From: Gemmatimonadota bacterium
GTDB lineage: Bacteria > Gemmatimonadota > Gemmatimonadetes > Gemmatimonadales > GWC2-71-9
Reading direction: 5' to 3'
DNA length: 6,979 nucleotides
Assembly (NCBI GenBank): GCA_003220955.1
Contig: QHTW01000229.1
Location: 7,513-14,491 of the forward strand
Under the pieces are notes generated by a model. The model saw only the letters and a list, made by a program, of their open reading frames with translations, was not told where the DNA came from and did no database searches. This document shows positions 1 to 6,202 of the stretch, piece by piece. Each line of letters begins with the position of its first letter. Position 1 is the stretch's first letter. Made by a program: the position numbers and the translations under genes.

Positions 1-37
1 GCCGCAAGGCGTCTCGGTTCGAATCCGAGCCAGGGCA
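1..37 (+). tRNA. 3' part of a type II tRNA, probably tRNA-Leu (5' end outside window)
   Basis: The window opens inside a tRNA. Positions 13-29 form a perfect T arm: stem CTCGG/CCGAG around the loop TTCGAAT. Next come the seven 3' acceptor-stem bases CCAGGGC (30-36) and discriminator A37. Upstream, GCC-GCAA-GGC (1-10) folds as the stem-loop of a long variable arm, so this is a type II tRNA (Leu, Ser or Tyr). The A discriminator argues against Ser (usually G), and an acceptor 5' strand of GCCCTGG, deduced by pairing, fits Leu better than Tyr. The bases after A37 are TTC, so CCA is not encoded and must be added after transcription. The anticodon lies outside the window, so the isoacceptor cannot be told. 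Confidence 0.85.
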
Positions 38-86
38 TTCCGCAATCCAGTCGTCCAATTCGACGCGCCGAAGTAGCCACCCGAGT
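38..86. other. Short intergenic gap between tRNA and convergent PAP2 gene
   Basis: These 49 bases separate the tRNA 3' end from the stop codon of the minus-strand PAP2 gene. An imperfect hairpin (ACCCGAGT / ACCTGGGT around CTAG, 79-98, one mismatch and one wobble) overlaps the PAP2 stop and might help end transcription. It has no T-tract on either strand, so I do not call it a terminator. I see nothing else here. Confidence 0.4.
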
Positions 87-773
87 CTAGACCTGGGTCC
101 CCGTTGGATTGAGGCGCTGCGCGATGCGGTGCCGCCGGCGGGCAAACTCTACCGCCGCGACACAAATGAACAGCCAGATCACCCCCGCGGCATAACCCCC
201 CACCACGTCACTGAAATAGTGGACGCCGAGATACAGGCGGCTCACGCCGATCGCGAGAATCAGAATGGCAGCACCTGCCACGATCCAGAGTCGTTTCCGG
301 TGGTTGCGAGTCGCCAGCGAGCACAGGACGTAAGCGAGCATGCCGTACCCAACGAGGGATCCCATCGCGTGTCCGCTGGGGAAGCTCCAGGTGACATCGT
401 GCATCAGGGTGGTGGCGTAGCTCGGCCGAGGACGATGGATTGTCAGTTTGAGCCAGTAACCGATGAGAGTGGCGCCGCCAAAGGCCCCCACCCATCCGCC
501 GAGCACGATCCATTCGCGGCGCCAGGCGAGAGCGATCACACCTCCGAGCGCGAGCATGGTCATGACGAGGGGGGAGCCGAGGCCGCTGATCAGCGTGAAG
601 ATCGCCACGCCGACTGGCGTGGTGCGTTGGTGCAGCGCCTCGAGCACTCGGTTATCGAAGCGCGTCAAGGCTTCGTGATTGACGACGTCCTCGGTAACCG
701 TGCCGAACGAGGCCGCTGCGAGGATGAAAATGGCGATGCCGATGCCGACTCTGCGAACGGTGGGGCTAGCCAA
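87..773 (-). CDS. PAP2-superfamily membrane phosphatase
   Basis: A 228-residue integral membrane protein carrying the full three-part signature of the PAP2 (type 2 phosphatidic acid phosphatase) superfamily. The parts are K109-x6-R116-P117, P132-S133-G134-H135, and S178-R179-x5-H185-x3-D189. H135 is the expected acid/base and H185 the nucleophile that forms the phospho-histidine. Hydrophobic stretches near residues 10-23, 55-83, 90-108, 137-153, 163-177 and 192-208 fit the usual six-helix fold with the active site facing outside the membrane. The substrate could be phosphatidate, undecaprenyl pyrophosphate or another lipid phosphate; the sequence does not decide. The start is TTG at 773-771, overlapping the upstream DUF2277 stop (TAG, 768-766) by 8 bases. 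I see no Shine-Dalgarno before it and no alternative start nearby, so translation is probably coupled to DUF2277. All catalytic residues are present. Confidence 0.93.
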   Translation of the reverse strand: MASPTVRRVGIGIAIFILAAASFGTVTEDVVNHEALTRFDNRVLEALHQRTTPVGVAIFTLISGLGSPLVMTMLALGGVIALAWRREWIVLGGWVGAFGGATLIGYWLKLTIHRPRPSYATTLMHDVTWSFPSGHAMGSLVGYGMLAYVLCSLATRNHRKRLWIVAGAAILILAIGVSRLYLGVHYFSDVVGGYAAGVIWLFICVAAVEFARRRHRIAQRLNPTGTQV

Positions 774-1032
774 ATCGTTGCGCCGCGCGCTCCCGCGCCT
801 TGCGAGCCTCCGCTTCGCGATTTCGCGGCACCGCCTTGATAGTGAGCGAGTCGATCAAGCGGCGTGCGATCGCCGTGACGTCGTCCACGGCGGAATTGAA
901 CACCGCTTCGTTGGCGTGCGAGGGATGGGTGGCGCCGCTGAGTTTGCGCACGAACTGCAGAGCGGACGCGCGAATTTCGTCATCGGTCGCGGGCGGCTCG
1001 AAGTTGGCCAGGGTTTTGATGTTCCTGCACAT
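766..1032 (-). CDS. DUF2277-family small protein
   Basis: An 88-residue protein that I recognise as DUF2277 by its opening MCRNIKTLANFEPPAT and the following block with LQFVRKLSG and HPSHANEAVF. The middle (about residues 40-68) looks like one or two helices, and the C-terminus is charged and rich in Arg and Ala. The length is normal and complete. The family has no established biochemical function that I know of; Cys2 and the conserved Arg/Asn next to it are striking for such a small protein. The ATG at 1032 is preceded by AAGGA (1043-1039) at 6 bases, a good ribosome binding site. It is the first gene of a minus-strand pair with the PAP2 phosphatase, sharing 8 bases with it, and a candidate promoter lies at 1065-1093. 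Confidence 0.9.
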   Translation of the reverse strand: MCRNIKTLANFEPPATDDEIRASALQFVRKLSGATHPSHANEAVFNSAVDDVTAIARRLIDSLTIKAVPRNREAEARKARERAAQRFG

Positions 1033-1064
1033 GGCTGTTCCTTTGGATTGCCAGGGTCGTCCCG

Positions 1065-1093
1065 AGTCTACCCCCTAAGTAGGCCTACCACAA
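1065..1093 (-). promoter_or_regulatory. Candidate housekeeping promoter for DUF2277-PAP2 pair
   Basis: Read on the minus strand, TTGTGG (1093-1088) is followed after 17 bases by TAGACT (1070-1065), 32 bases before the DUF2277 ATG. Against the sigma-70 consensus this is 3/6 and 4/6. A 10-base perfect palindrome, GTAGGCCTAC (1079-1088), lies in the spacer and could be an operator. Both are weak on their own; the position in a divergent intergenic region is the main support. Confidence 0.35.
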
Positions 1094-1106
1094 TGGGATC
1101 AGCGCG

Positions 1107-1133
1107 TGTCGATTTCTGGCAGGCTCGTTCGAC
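1107..1133 (+). promoter_or_regulatory. Candidate ECF42-dependent promoter of the DGPF-sigma-DoxX-MATE operon
   Basis: TGTCGA (1107-1112) is followed after exactly 17 bases by CGAC (1130-1133). This matches the ECF42 target signature as I recall it (TGTCGA at -35, CG[A/T]C at -10). It stands 43 bases upstream of the first DGPF start, and the transcript would begin near 1140. The operon encodes an ECF42-type sigma factor, so the likely arrangement is positive autoregulation. The match is visible in the sequence; its use by this sigma factor is inferred. Confidence 0.7.
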
Positions 1134-1176
1134 GCCCAGGTGAGAAGCAGAACACACGTGACCCCATGAAAGCGAG

Positions 1177-1614
1177 ATGGCAATGCGATTCGTCGTGCTG
1201 GTGAAGGCCAACAAGGACTCGGAGGCTGGCGTCCTGCCGACGCAGGCGCTCCTCGCCGAGATGGGCAAGTTCAATGACGAGCTGGTGAAGGCGGGCGTGA
1301 TGCTGGCGGGCGAGGGACTGCAGGCGTCGTCCAAGGGCGCGCGCATCACCTATGCGGGCAACAAGCGCACGGTGCGGGACGGTCCCTTCACGGAGACCAA
1401 GGAATTGGTTGCGGGGTTCTGGATCTGGCAGGTGAAAAACAGGGCTGAGGCATTGGAATGGGCGAAGCGCATTCCGTTCCAGGACGGTGAAGTCGAGATC
1501 CGTCAGGTGCTCGAAGCCGACGATTTCGGGGCTGAATTCACGCCCGAACTACGCAAGCAGGAAGAGCGGCAGCGGGCCGCGATCGAACAGAACAAGCAAC
1601 GGACGGGGAAATGA
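1177..1614 (+). CDS. DGPF-domain (YCII-related) protein, ECF42-associated
   Basis: A 145-residue cytoplasmic protein of the YCII-related/DGPF family. It has the MRFVVLVKA opening strand, the KGARITYAG strand, the name-giving D68-G69-P70-F71 followed by TETKELVAGFW, and a helix with EALEWAKR. The end (about 116-145) is a highly charged predicted helix, which occurs in this subgroup. The family has a ferredoxin-like alpha/beta fold; its reaction is not established. DGPF genes are the typical partners and targets of ECF42 sigma factors, which fits the promoter match at 1107-1133 and the sigma gene downstream. The annotated ATG is 1177, but the ATG at 1183 (giving MRF) is equally or more likely: it is where the family usually starts, and GAG at 1174-1176 is better spaced from it. 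The stop TGA overlaps the next gene's first possible start as ATGA. Confidence 0.9.
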   Translation: MAMRFVVLVKANKDSEAGVLPTQALLAEMGKFNDELVKAGVMLAGEGLQASSKGARITYAGNKRTVRDGPFTETKELVAGFWIWQVKNRAEALEWAKRIPFQDGEVEIRQVLEADDFGAEFTPELRKQEERQRAAIEQNKQRTGK

Positions 1615-1966
1615 CCATGCGATTCATGACGATTGTGAAGTCTCGCGAGACTGGTGCGCACCCATCGCCGGCGCTCATCGACAAAATCGGCAAGCTGGGT
1701 GAGGAAGCGGCCAAGAAAGGCGTGTTTGTGGGGATGGGTGGTCTGGCACCGACGGCGTTCTGGCCAACGGGAGGATCACCTTCACGGACGGCCCCTTCAC
1801 CGAGGCGAAGGAAGTCATCGGCGGCTACGCGATCTACGATGTCGGCTCGAAAAAGGAAGCGATCGAGTGGACGAAGCGATTCCTGGAAGCGCACATCGGG
1901 TTGTGGGACCAGGAGCTGGAAGTCGAAGTGCGGCAGATGATGGATGACCCGTCAAAAGGCTGCTGA
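1611..1966 (+). pseudogene. Second DGPF-domain gene, disrupted by a frameshift
   Basis: The first 49 codons, in the frame of ATG 1611 (or 1617, better placed behind GGGG at 1605-1608), read as a DGPF protein: MRFMTIVKS, then helix IDKIGKLGEEAAKKG and GMGGLAPTA. After about 1757 that frame turns into basic low-similarity sequence and stops at 1938-1940. The second half continues in another frame from about 1757: LANGRITFTDGPFTEAK, then VIGGYAIYDVGSKKEAIEWTKRF and LEVEVRQMM, ending at TGA 1964-1966. The stretch from the conserved Leu codon to the DGPF codon is 41 bases here and 57 in the intact upstream paralogue. The 16-base shortfall is exactly what would move the frame this way, so a small deletion is more likely than a one-base read error. 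Restored, the protein would be about 123 residues. I see no slippery heptamer to suggest programmed shifting. The paralogue upstream may cover its role. Confidence 0.85.
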
Positions 1967-3200
1967 CGCCATCGATGCGGTCTGGCGGATCGAATCCGCC
2001 AGACTCATCGCGGGGTTAGCGCGCGTCGTCGGCGACATCGGGGTCGCGGAAGACCTGGCGCAAGACGCGCTCGTCGCGGCCCTCGAGCAATGGCCCGAGG
2101 CGGGCGTGCCGGACAATCCGGGCGCGTGGCTCATGGCGACCGCGAAGCATCGCGCGATCGATCACCTGCGACGCGGCAAGATGCAGGACCGCAAGCACGA
2201 GCATCTCGGCCGCGAGCTCGAGGAGCGACAGGTGAGTCCCGAGGCTGCGCTGGCGGCCGCCATCGACGACCACGTGGGCGACGACCTGCTGAGTCTCATT
2301 TTTACCGCGTGCCATCCCGTGCTGCCGACGGAAGCGCGGGTCGCGCTCACCCTGCGCCTGCTGGGTGGGCTCACGACCGACGAGATCGCCCGCGCGTTCC
2401 TCGTTTCGAAGGCCACGATTCAGCAGCGTATCGTGCGTGCCAAGCGCACCCTTGCGGCGGCGCGCGTGCCGTTCGAGGTGCCGCGCGGCGCCGAGCTCAC
2501 GGCACGGCTGGGATCGGTCCTCGAGGTGATCTATCTCGTGTTCAACGAGGGCTACTCCGCGACCGCCGGAGACGACTGGGTGCGGCCGGCGTTGTGCGAA
2601 GATGCGCTGCGTCTGGGCCGTATTCTCGCCGAGCTCGCCCCTGACGCGGCTGAAGTGCATGGGCTGGTCGCGCTGCTGGAGATCCAGGCCTCACGCTTGC
2701 GCGCCCGTGTGAGTCCTGCGGGTGAGCCGATTCTGCTGCTCGACCAAGATCGCGGGCGGTGGGATCATCTGCTGATCGGCCGCGGTCTGGCCGCGCTCGA
2801 GCGCGCCGAAGCGCTGGGCGGCGCGTCAGGTCCCTACACGCTCCAGGCGGCCATCGCTGCCTGCCATGCGCGTGCCCGCACGGCCGAAGAGACCGATTGG
2901 ACGCGCATCGTGGCACTCTACGACGCGCTGGCCCAGCTGCTGCCGTCGCCGGTCGTTGAGTTGAATCGCGCGGTGGCGTTGGGCATGGCGTTTGGGCCCG
3001 CGGCCGGTCTGGAGGTGGTCCATTCGCTGACGACGGACCCGGCGTTGGCGGGTTATCATCTGCTGCCGAGCGTGCGCGGGGATCTTCTCGCCAAGCTGGG
3101 CCGTTTCGACGAAGCGCGTGCCGAATTCGCCCGAGCCGCCGAGCTCACGCAAAATGTCCGCGAGCGGCAGCTGCTACAAAAAAGACGGGAGGCTTTGTGA
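1944..3200 (+). CDS. ECF42-type RNA polymerase sigma factor with C-terminal TPR-like extension (DUF6596)
   Basis: A 418-residue sigma factor, about twice the length of a simple ECF sigma. Residues ~15-80 are sigma region 2 (AEDLAQDALVAALEQW at 35-50, WLMATAKHRAIDHLRR at 62-77). Residues ~113-172 are region 4, with the helix-turn-helix at LTTDEIARAFLVSKATIQQR. The linker SLIFTACHP (117-125) and YLVFNEGY (197-204) are hallmarks of the group with the DUF6596/TPR tail. The extension (~185-418) is helical and ends in a TPR-like pair (HLLPSVRGDLLAKLGRFDEA, then RAEFARAAEL). These sigmas normally lack an anti-sigma gene and are thought to be controlled by the extension; no anti-sigma is present here. 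The ATG at 1944 follows the in-frame stop of the broken DGPF ORF by 3 bases and overlaps the ancestral DGPF end by 23. The SD is weak, so coupling is likely. Its probable target is the promoter at 1107-1133. Confidence 0.94.
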   Translation: MTRQKAADAIDAVWRIESARLIAGLARVVGDIGVAEDLAQDALVAALEQWPEAGVPDNPGAWLMATAKHRAIDHLRRGKMQDRKHEHLGRELEERQVSPEAALAAAIDDHVGDDLLSLIFTACHPVLPTEARVALTLRLLGGLTTDEIARAFLVSKATIQQRIVRAKRTLAAARVPFEVPRGAELTARLGSVLEVIYLVFNEGYSATAGDDWVRPALCEDALRLGRILAELAPDAAEVHGLVALLEIQASRLRARVSPAGEPILLLDQDRGRWDHLLIGRGLAALERAEALGGASGPYTLQAAIAACHARARTAEETDWTRIVALYDALAQLLPSPVVELNRAVALGMAFGPAAGLEVVHSLTTDPALAGYHLLPSVRGDLLAKLGRFDEARAEFARAAELTQNVRERQLLQKRREAL

Positions 3201-3613
3201 AAAAGGAGTGGGCGCCGCAGCTACTGAGTGTTCTCAGAATCGTCGTCGCCTTCCTGTACTTCCAAGTGGGTTCGGCAAAGTGGTTCGCGTTCCCGGCCGC
3301 GATCATGCCGGGCGGCGGCACGGCGCCGGTGGGATCGCTGGTCTGGTTCGCGGGGGTCATCGAGGTCGTCGGGGGCACACTCTTCGTGCTGGGCCTGTTC
3401 ACGCGTCCCGTGGCGTTCATTCTCTCCGGCGAAATGGCGTTTGCGTACTTCATCGGTCACGCCCCGAACGGCTTCTGGCCGGTCCTGAATCAGGGCGCGC
3501 CGGCCGTCTTCTACTGCTTCACCTTCCTCTATTTCTCAGCAGCCGGGGCAGGGCCGTGGAGCCTCGACACACTGCTCGCTCGACGCCGCACCTCTCCTGT
3601 TCCGGTCAGCTGA
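3197..3613 (+). CDS. DoxX-family integral membrane protein
   Basis: A 138-residue membrane protein of the DoxX family. Hydrophobic helices lie near residues 9-23, 46-66, 71-87 and 101-117, the usual four-helix layout. Family features include R14 and the GSAKWF block (25-30), E56-V-V-G-G with GLFTRP (66-71), and the end AAGAGPWSLD (115-124). Many relatives have N-x-G-E before the last helix, whereas this protein has NQGAP (98-102), so the acidic residue is missing. DoxX proteins are linked to quinone or thiol redox chemistry and membrane integrity, but this subgroup has no proven reaction. The GTG start at 3197 overlaps the sigma stop as GTGA and is preceded by GGGAGG (3187-3192) at 4 bases, a strong SD. 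It lies in the ECF42 operon. Confidence 0.9.
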   Translation: MKKEWAPQLLSVLRIVVAFLYFQVGSAKWFAFPAAIMPGGGTAPVGSLVWFAGVIEVVGGTLFVLGLFTRPVAFILSGEMAFAYFIGHAPNGFWPVLNQGAPAVFYCFTFLYFSAAGAGPWSLDTLLARRRTSPVPVS

Positions 3614-5008
3614 GTGACGGAGACCGCTTCTCGCTACGATCGGTCCATCGTAGAGGGTCCGCTGCGTTCGGCGGTCTGGAAGATCGCCTGGCCGACGATG
3701 CTCACCAACGCGATCGGCGGGCTCCAGGGCATCGTCGACCACGTGCTCGTCGGCAACCTGGTCGGCTACAAGGCGAACGCCGCGATCGGCGTGAGCTGGC
3801 AGATCTTTCTCGTCGTCATCGTTTTCATCTCATCGCTGTTCACCGGTATGAGCGTGCTGGTGGCGCGGTTCGCGGGAGCCGGGGAGCCGGATAAGGTCGA
3901 CCGTGTCGTCTATCAGGCGTTTCTCACGGCGATCGGCATCTCGATCGGAATTCTCGCGCCCGTTGGCTATTTCTTGGCTCCGTTCCTCCTCGATCTGGTC
4001 AACGCGGCGCCGGAGGTGAAGACCGAAGCGCTGCCGTTCCTCCGCATCATGTTCGGCTTCTCGAGCGGCATGATGATTTTCTTCATGCTGGGCGGCGCGC
4101 TGCGCTCGGCAGGCGACGCGCGGACGCCGATGCTGCTCGGCATCACGATGACCGTCCTGAACCTGGTCCTGAACATCGTGCTGATTCGCGGGCTCGGACC
4201 GATTCCCGCATTCGGGACGCGGGGATCGGCGATGGGCACGTGCATCACGGGCGGGCTGGTGGCCGGCTACGCGATCTGGAAACTGTGGACCGGCGGGTGG
4301 GTCGTCGCGTTCCCGCGCGGGCGTGGCCTTGGTCCCGACTGGACGATCATCCGCGAGCTGTTCCGCTTCGGCTTGCCGACCGGGATTCAGGGCATTGCGA
4401 TGAACATCGGCGGGGTGTTGATGCTGTCGTTCATCGGCTCGCTCGCGCAGAGCGCCGCGGCGCAGGCGGCGTTCGCAGTGTCGTACACGGAGCTGTTCTC
4501 GCTGATCACCTGGACGTCGGTGGGATTGATGGGCTCGGCGGCCGCCGTCGCCGGCCAGAACCTCGGTGCACACCATCCGGATCGCGCCAACGAGTCCGTG
4601 CACATCGCCGCGCGCTACGGTCTGACGGTCGCGGTCTTCGTGGGCCTCCTCTTCGCCTTCCTCCCGGGGCAGCTGCTCGCGGTCTTCGGGATGCACGACG
4701 CCGTCGTGGTAGACGTCGGGGTGCAGCTACTCCGCGTGCTGAGCGTTTCCGGGCTGTTCATCACGGTCGCCCTCGCGTTCACCGGCGGGTTGCAGGGCAC
4801 GGGGGATACGAAGAGCCCGCTCTACATCTCGATGATCTCGCAGATTCTCGTGCCGCTCGGCATCTGCTTCGTCATTCAGCAGACGGGCACCTTGGATCCG
4901 ATCGATATCTGGCTGGCGATTCTGGCGGGGCACGCCACGCGGTGCGTGTTGAGCGTGCTGCGCTTCAGGCAGGGGCAGTGGCGCCACATTGCGGTGAATG
5001 TCCAATGA
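3614..5008 (+). CDS. MATE-family multidrug/sodium antiporter
   Basis: A 464-residue inner-membrane transporter of the MATE family, normal in length, with about twelve hydrophobic segments in two homologous halves. The internal duplication can be seen directly: GALRSAGDARTP (161-172) in the N half matches GGLQGTGDTKSP (391-402) in the C half, and the loop RFAGAGEPDK (85-94) matches QNLGAHHPDR (315-324). MATE proteins export organic cations, drugs or metabolites in exchange for Na+ or H+. The substrate and coupling ion cannot be read from the sequence. The GTG start at 3614 follows the DoxX stop TGA with no gap, and no clear SD is present, so translation probably depends on reinitiation. The last gene of the ECF42 operon, it ends inside a repeat that may act as terminator; its final residues VNVQ are encoded by repeat sequence. 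Confidence 0.95.
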   Translation: MTETASRYDRSIVEGPLRSAVWKIAWPTMLTNAIGGLQGIVDHVLVGNLVGYKANAAIGVSWQIFLVVIVFISSLFTGMSVLVARFAGAGEPDKVDRVVYQAFLTAIGISIGILAPVGYFLAPFLLDLVNAAPEVKTEALPFLRIMFGFSSGMMIFFMLGGALRSAGDARTPMLLGITMTVLNLVLNIVLIRGLGPIPAFGTRGSAMGTCITGGLVAGYAIWKLWTGGWVVAFPRGRGLGPDWTIIRELFRFGLPTGIQGIAMNIGGVLMLSFIGSLAQSAAAQAAFAVSYTELFSLITWTSVGLMGSAAAVAGQNLGAHHPDRANESVHIAARYGLTVAVFVGLLFAFLPGQLLAVFGMHDAVVVDVGVQLLRVLSVSGLFITVALAFTGGLQGTGDTKSPLYISMISQILVPLGICFVIQQTGTLDPIDIWLAILAGHATRCVLSVLRFRQGQWRHIAVNVQ

Positions 5009-5048
5009 TCAATGTCCAATGATCATTGGTCATTGGTCATTGGTCATT
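4997..5048. terminator. Likely bidirectional terminator formed by the repeat
   Basis: 4997-5022 can pair with 5048-5023 to give a 26-base-pair arm with two mismatches (5015/5030 and 5001/5044) and one T-G pair (5009/5036). The centre closes without a loop of its own, so a real hairpin would open a few central pairs. It lies exactly between convergent MATE and reductase genes, where a two-way terminator is expected. There is no T-tract on either side and the stem is AT-rich, so classic intrinsic termination is not certain. Confidence 0.45.
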
Positions 5049-5052
5049 GATC
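4997..5052. repeat. Compact tandem and inverted repeat covering both convergent stop codons
   Basis: AATGTCCAATGATC occurs twice in tandem (4997-5010, 5011-5024). It is followed by three exact copies of ATTGGTC (5025-5031, 5032-5038, 5039-5045) and a variant ATTGATC (5046-5052). The two blocks are near reverse complements of each other around 5022/5023. The centre CCAATGATCATTGG (5016-5029) is a perfect 14-base palindrome. The element is clearly richer in A+T than the flanking genes. It holds the MATE stop (5006-5008) and two of the three bases of the reductase stop (5053-5051), so both genes end in it. Confidence 0.95.
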
Positions 5053-6202
5053 ACTCCAGCCGGTTGGTCGTGCCGATGATCGCGCGCGCGTTGTCCACTT
5101 GGCCCCACGTATTCCAGAGCAGCACGCCGCGCACTTTGCCTTCCTTGAGATAATAGATGACCCCTTCGCGGAATCGCTCCTTCCAGACCGCGTCGATTTC
5201 GAGCCGCGGATCCAGCTCGCCGACCGCCTCGTAGCCGAGTGCGAACAGATCCGAATAGAAGAAGGGCAGGTGCGTATAGGGCGTGCCCGTGCCGGCCATC
5301 GCGCGGCCCGCCGCGGCGCCCATCGTGTTCGCGTTATCCTCATGTTCGACCCGCAGGCGGGTACCGAGCGCCGGATTGAAGAAGTTGGCGACATCGCCGG
5401 CCGCGAAGACGTCCGGCGCACTCGTCCTGAGCATTTCGTCCACGATGACCCCGTTCTCGACGCGCAATCCCGCTTGTTCGGCGAGCTCGACGTTAGGCTG
5501 AATGCCGAGGCCGGCGACGATGACGTCGGCGGGGATCTCCTTGCCGTGCGTCGTCCGCACGACCACCTTGCCGGCGCTCTGCTGTAAGTCGGCGAGCCCC
5601 TCACCCGTCCGCAGGTCGACGCCCTGTTCGCGATAGTAGTCGCCGAGAAACTTCGCAAGGTCGGCGGGAAACACCCGCGCGCCGATTCCGTCCTCGGGAA
5701 CGATCATGGTGACATCGCGGCCCACGATCTTCAAGGCAGCCGCGATTTCGGAACCGATGAATCCGCCGCCGAGCACAACGAAACGCAGCTTCTCGTTTGC
5801 GAGCGCGCGAAGTCGGAGATAGTCATCGAATGTGCGGTAGTAGATGATCTGGCCGGTCTGCATCGGAAGACGGCGTGGTGTTCCGCCTGTCGCCAGCAAG
5901 AGCCTCTCGTACGAGACGATATTGCCGCGATCGTCGGTGACGTGCTTTTGCTTCGGGTTGAGGCCGGTAGCGCGGCGGCCGAGGCGCAGGTCGACGCCGA
6001 TCGTGTCGGTGCGACGCCAGACCGTCTTTTCGGGATCGTCGCCCTTCCACAATCCCTTCGACAGCGGCGGGCGGTTGTAGGGCGGATGCGTATCGGCCGA
6101 GATGATGCCGATGCTGCCGGGAGGATCAGACTCCCGGATGGCACGGGCCGCGGCATCGGCGGTCATTCCGCCACCGATGATCAGGTATTTAAATGCGGTC
6201 AT
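5051..6202 (-). CDS. FAD-dependent NAD(P)H oxidoreductase, AIF/ferredoxin-reductase-like
   Basis: A 383-residue flavoprotein of the pyridine-nucleotide reductase superfamily, close to AIF-like and ferredoxin/rubredoxin reductases. The FAD-binding Rossmann motif is at the N-terminus (IIGGGMTADAA, 8-18), followed by PPYNRPPLSKGLW (40-52), typical of this branch. The NAD(P) Rossmann motif G145-x-G147-x-x-G150 is in VVLGGGFIGSEIAAAL (142-157). The second FAD contact is VFAAGDVA (265-272). A C-terminal domain (~310-383) has the FFYSDLF opening seen in AIF-like members. I see no redox-active CxxC pair, so it is not a disulfide reductase; it probably passes electrons from NAD(P)H to a small Fe-S protein or quinone. 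The ATG at 6202 overlaps the regulator's stop as ATGA, so the two are one operon. The C-terminus ends in the palindromic repeat. Confidence 0.94.
   Translation of the reverse strand: MTAFKYLIIGGGMTADAAARAIRESDPPGSIGIISADTHPPYNRPPLSKGLWKGDDPEKTVWRRTDTIGVDLRLGRRATGLNPKQKHVTDDRGNIVSYERLLLATGGTPRRLPMQTGQIIYYRTFDDYLRLRALANEKLRFVVLGGGFIGSEIAAALKIVGRDVTMIVPEDGIGARVFPADLAKFLGDYYREQGVDLRTGEGLADLQQSAGKVVVRTTHGKEIPADVIVAGLGIQPNVELAEQAGLRVENGVIVDEMLRTSAPDVFAAGDVANFFNPALGTRLRVEHEDNANTMGAAAGRAMAGTGTPYTHLPFFYSDLFALGYEAVGELDPRLEIDAVWKERFREGVIYYLKEGKVRGVLLWNTWGQVDNARAIIGTTNRLE

Noticed and set aside
79..98. Hairpin at the PAP2 stop as terminator
   Set aside because: The stem has a mismatch and a wobble and there is no T-tract on either side; it is too weak to call.
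129..839. Long plus-strand open frame opposite PAP2 and DUF2277
   Set aside because: It is a shadow frame of GC-rich genes: the minus strand carries complete PAP2 and DUF2277 motifs, while this translation is low-complexity, charged and without recognisable domains.
1068..1349. Minus-strand frame across the divergent promoter region
   Set aside because: It overlaps the promoter match and the start of the intact DGPF gene, and has no recognisable domain.
1740..1790. Programmed ribosomal frameshift in the second DGPF gene
   Set aside because: No slippery heptamer or obvious downstream structure is seen, and the 16-base shortfall against the paralogue explains the frame change better.
2016..2660. 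Long minus-strand open frame inside the sigma gene
   Set aside because: It lies opposite clear sigma region 2 and 4 motifs, and its translation is Arg/His-rich with no domain.
3830..4696. 288-codon minus-strand open frame inside the MATE gene
   Set aside because: It is antisense to a well-supported MATE transporter; the translation is rich in Arg, His, Glu and Gln, as expected for the opposite strand of a GC-rich membrane protein gene.
4240..5022. 260-codon plus-strand frame overlapping the MATE C-half
   Set aside because: It is an alternative frame of the MATE coding sequence with Arg-rich composition, no domain and no ribosome binding site.
4997..5052. CRISPR array
   Set aside because: The units are 7 and 14 bases with no spacers between them, so this is a simple tandem and inverted repeat.
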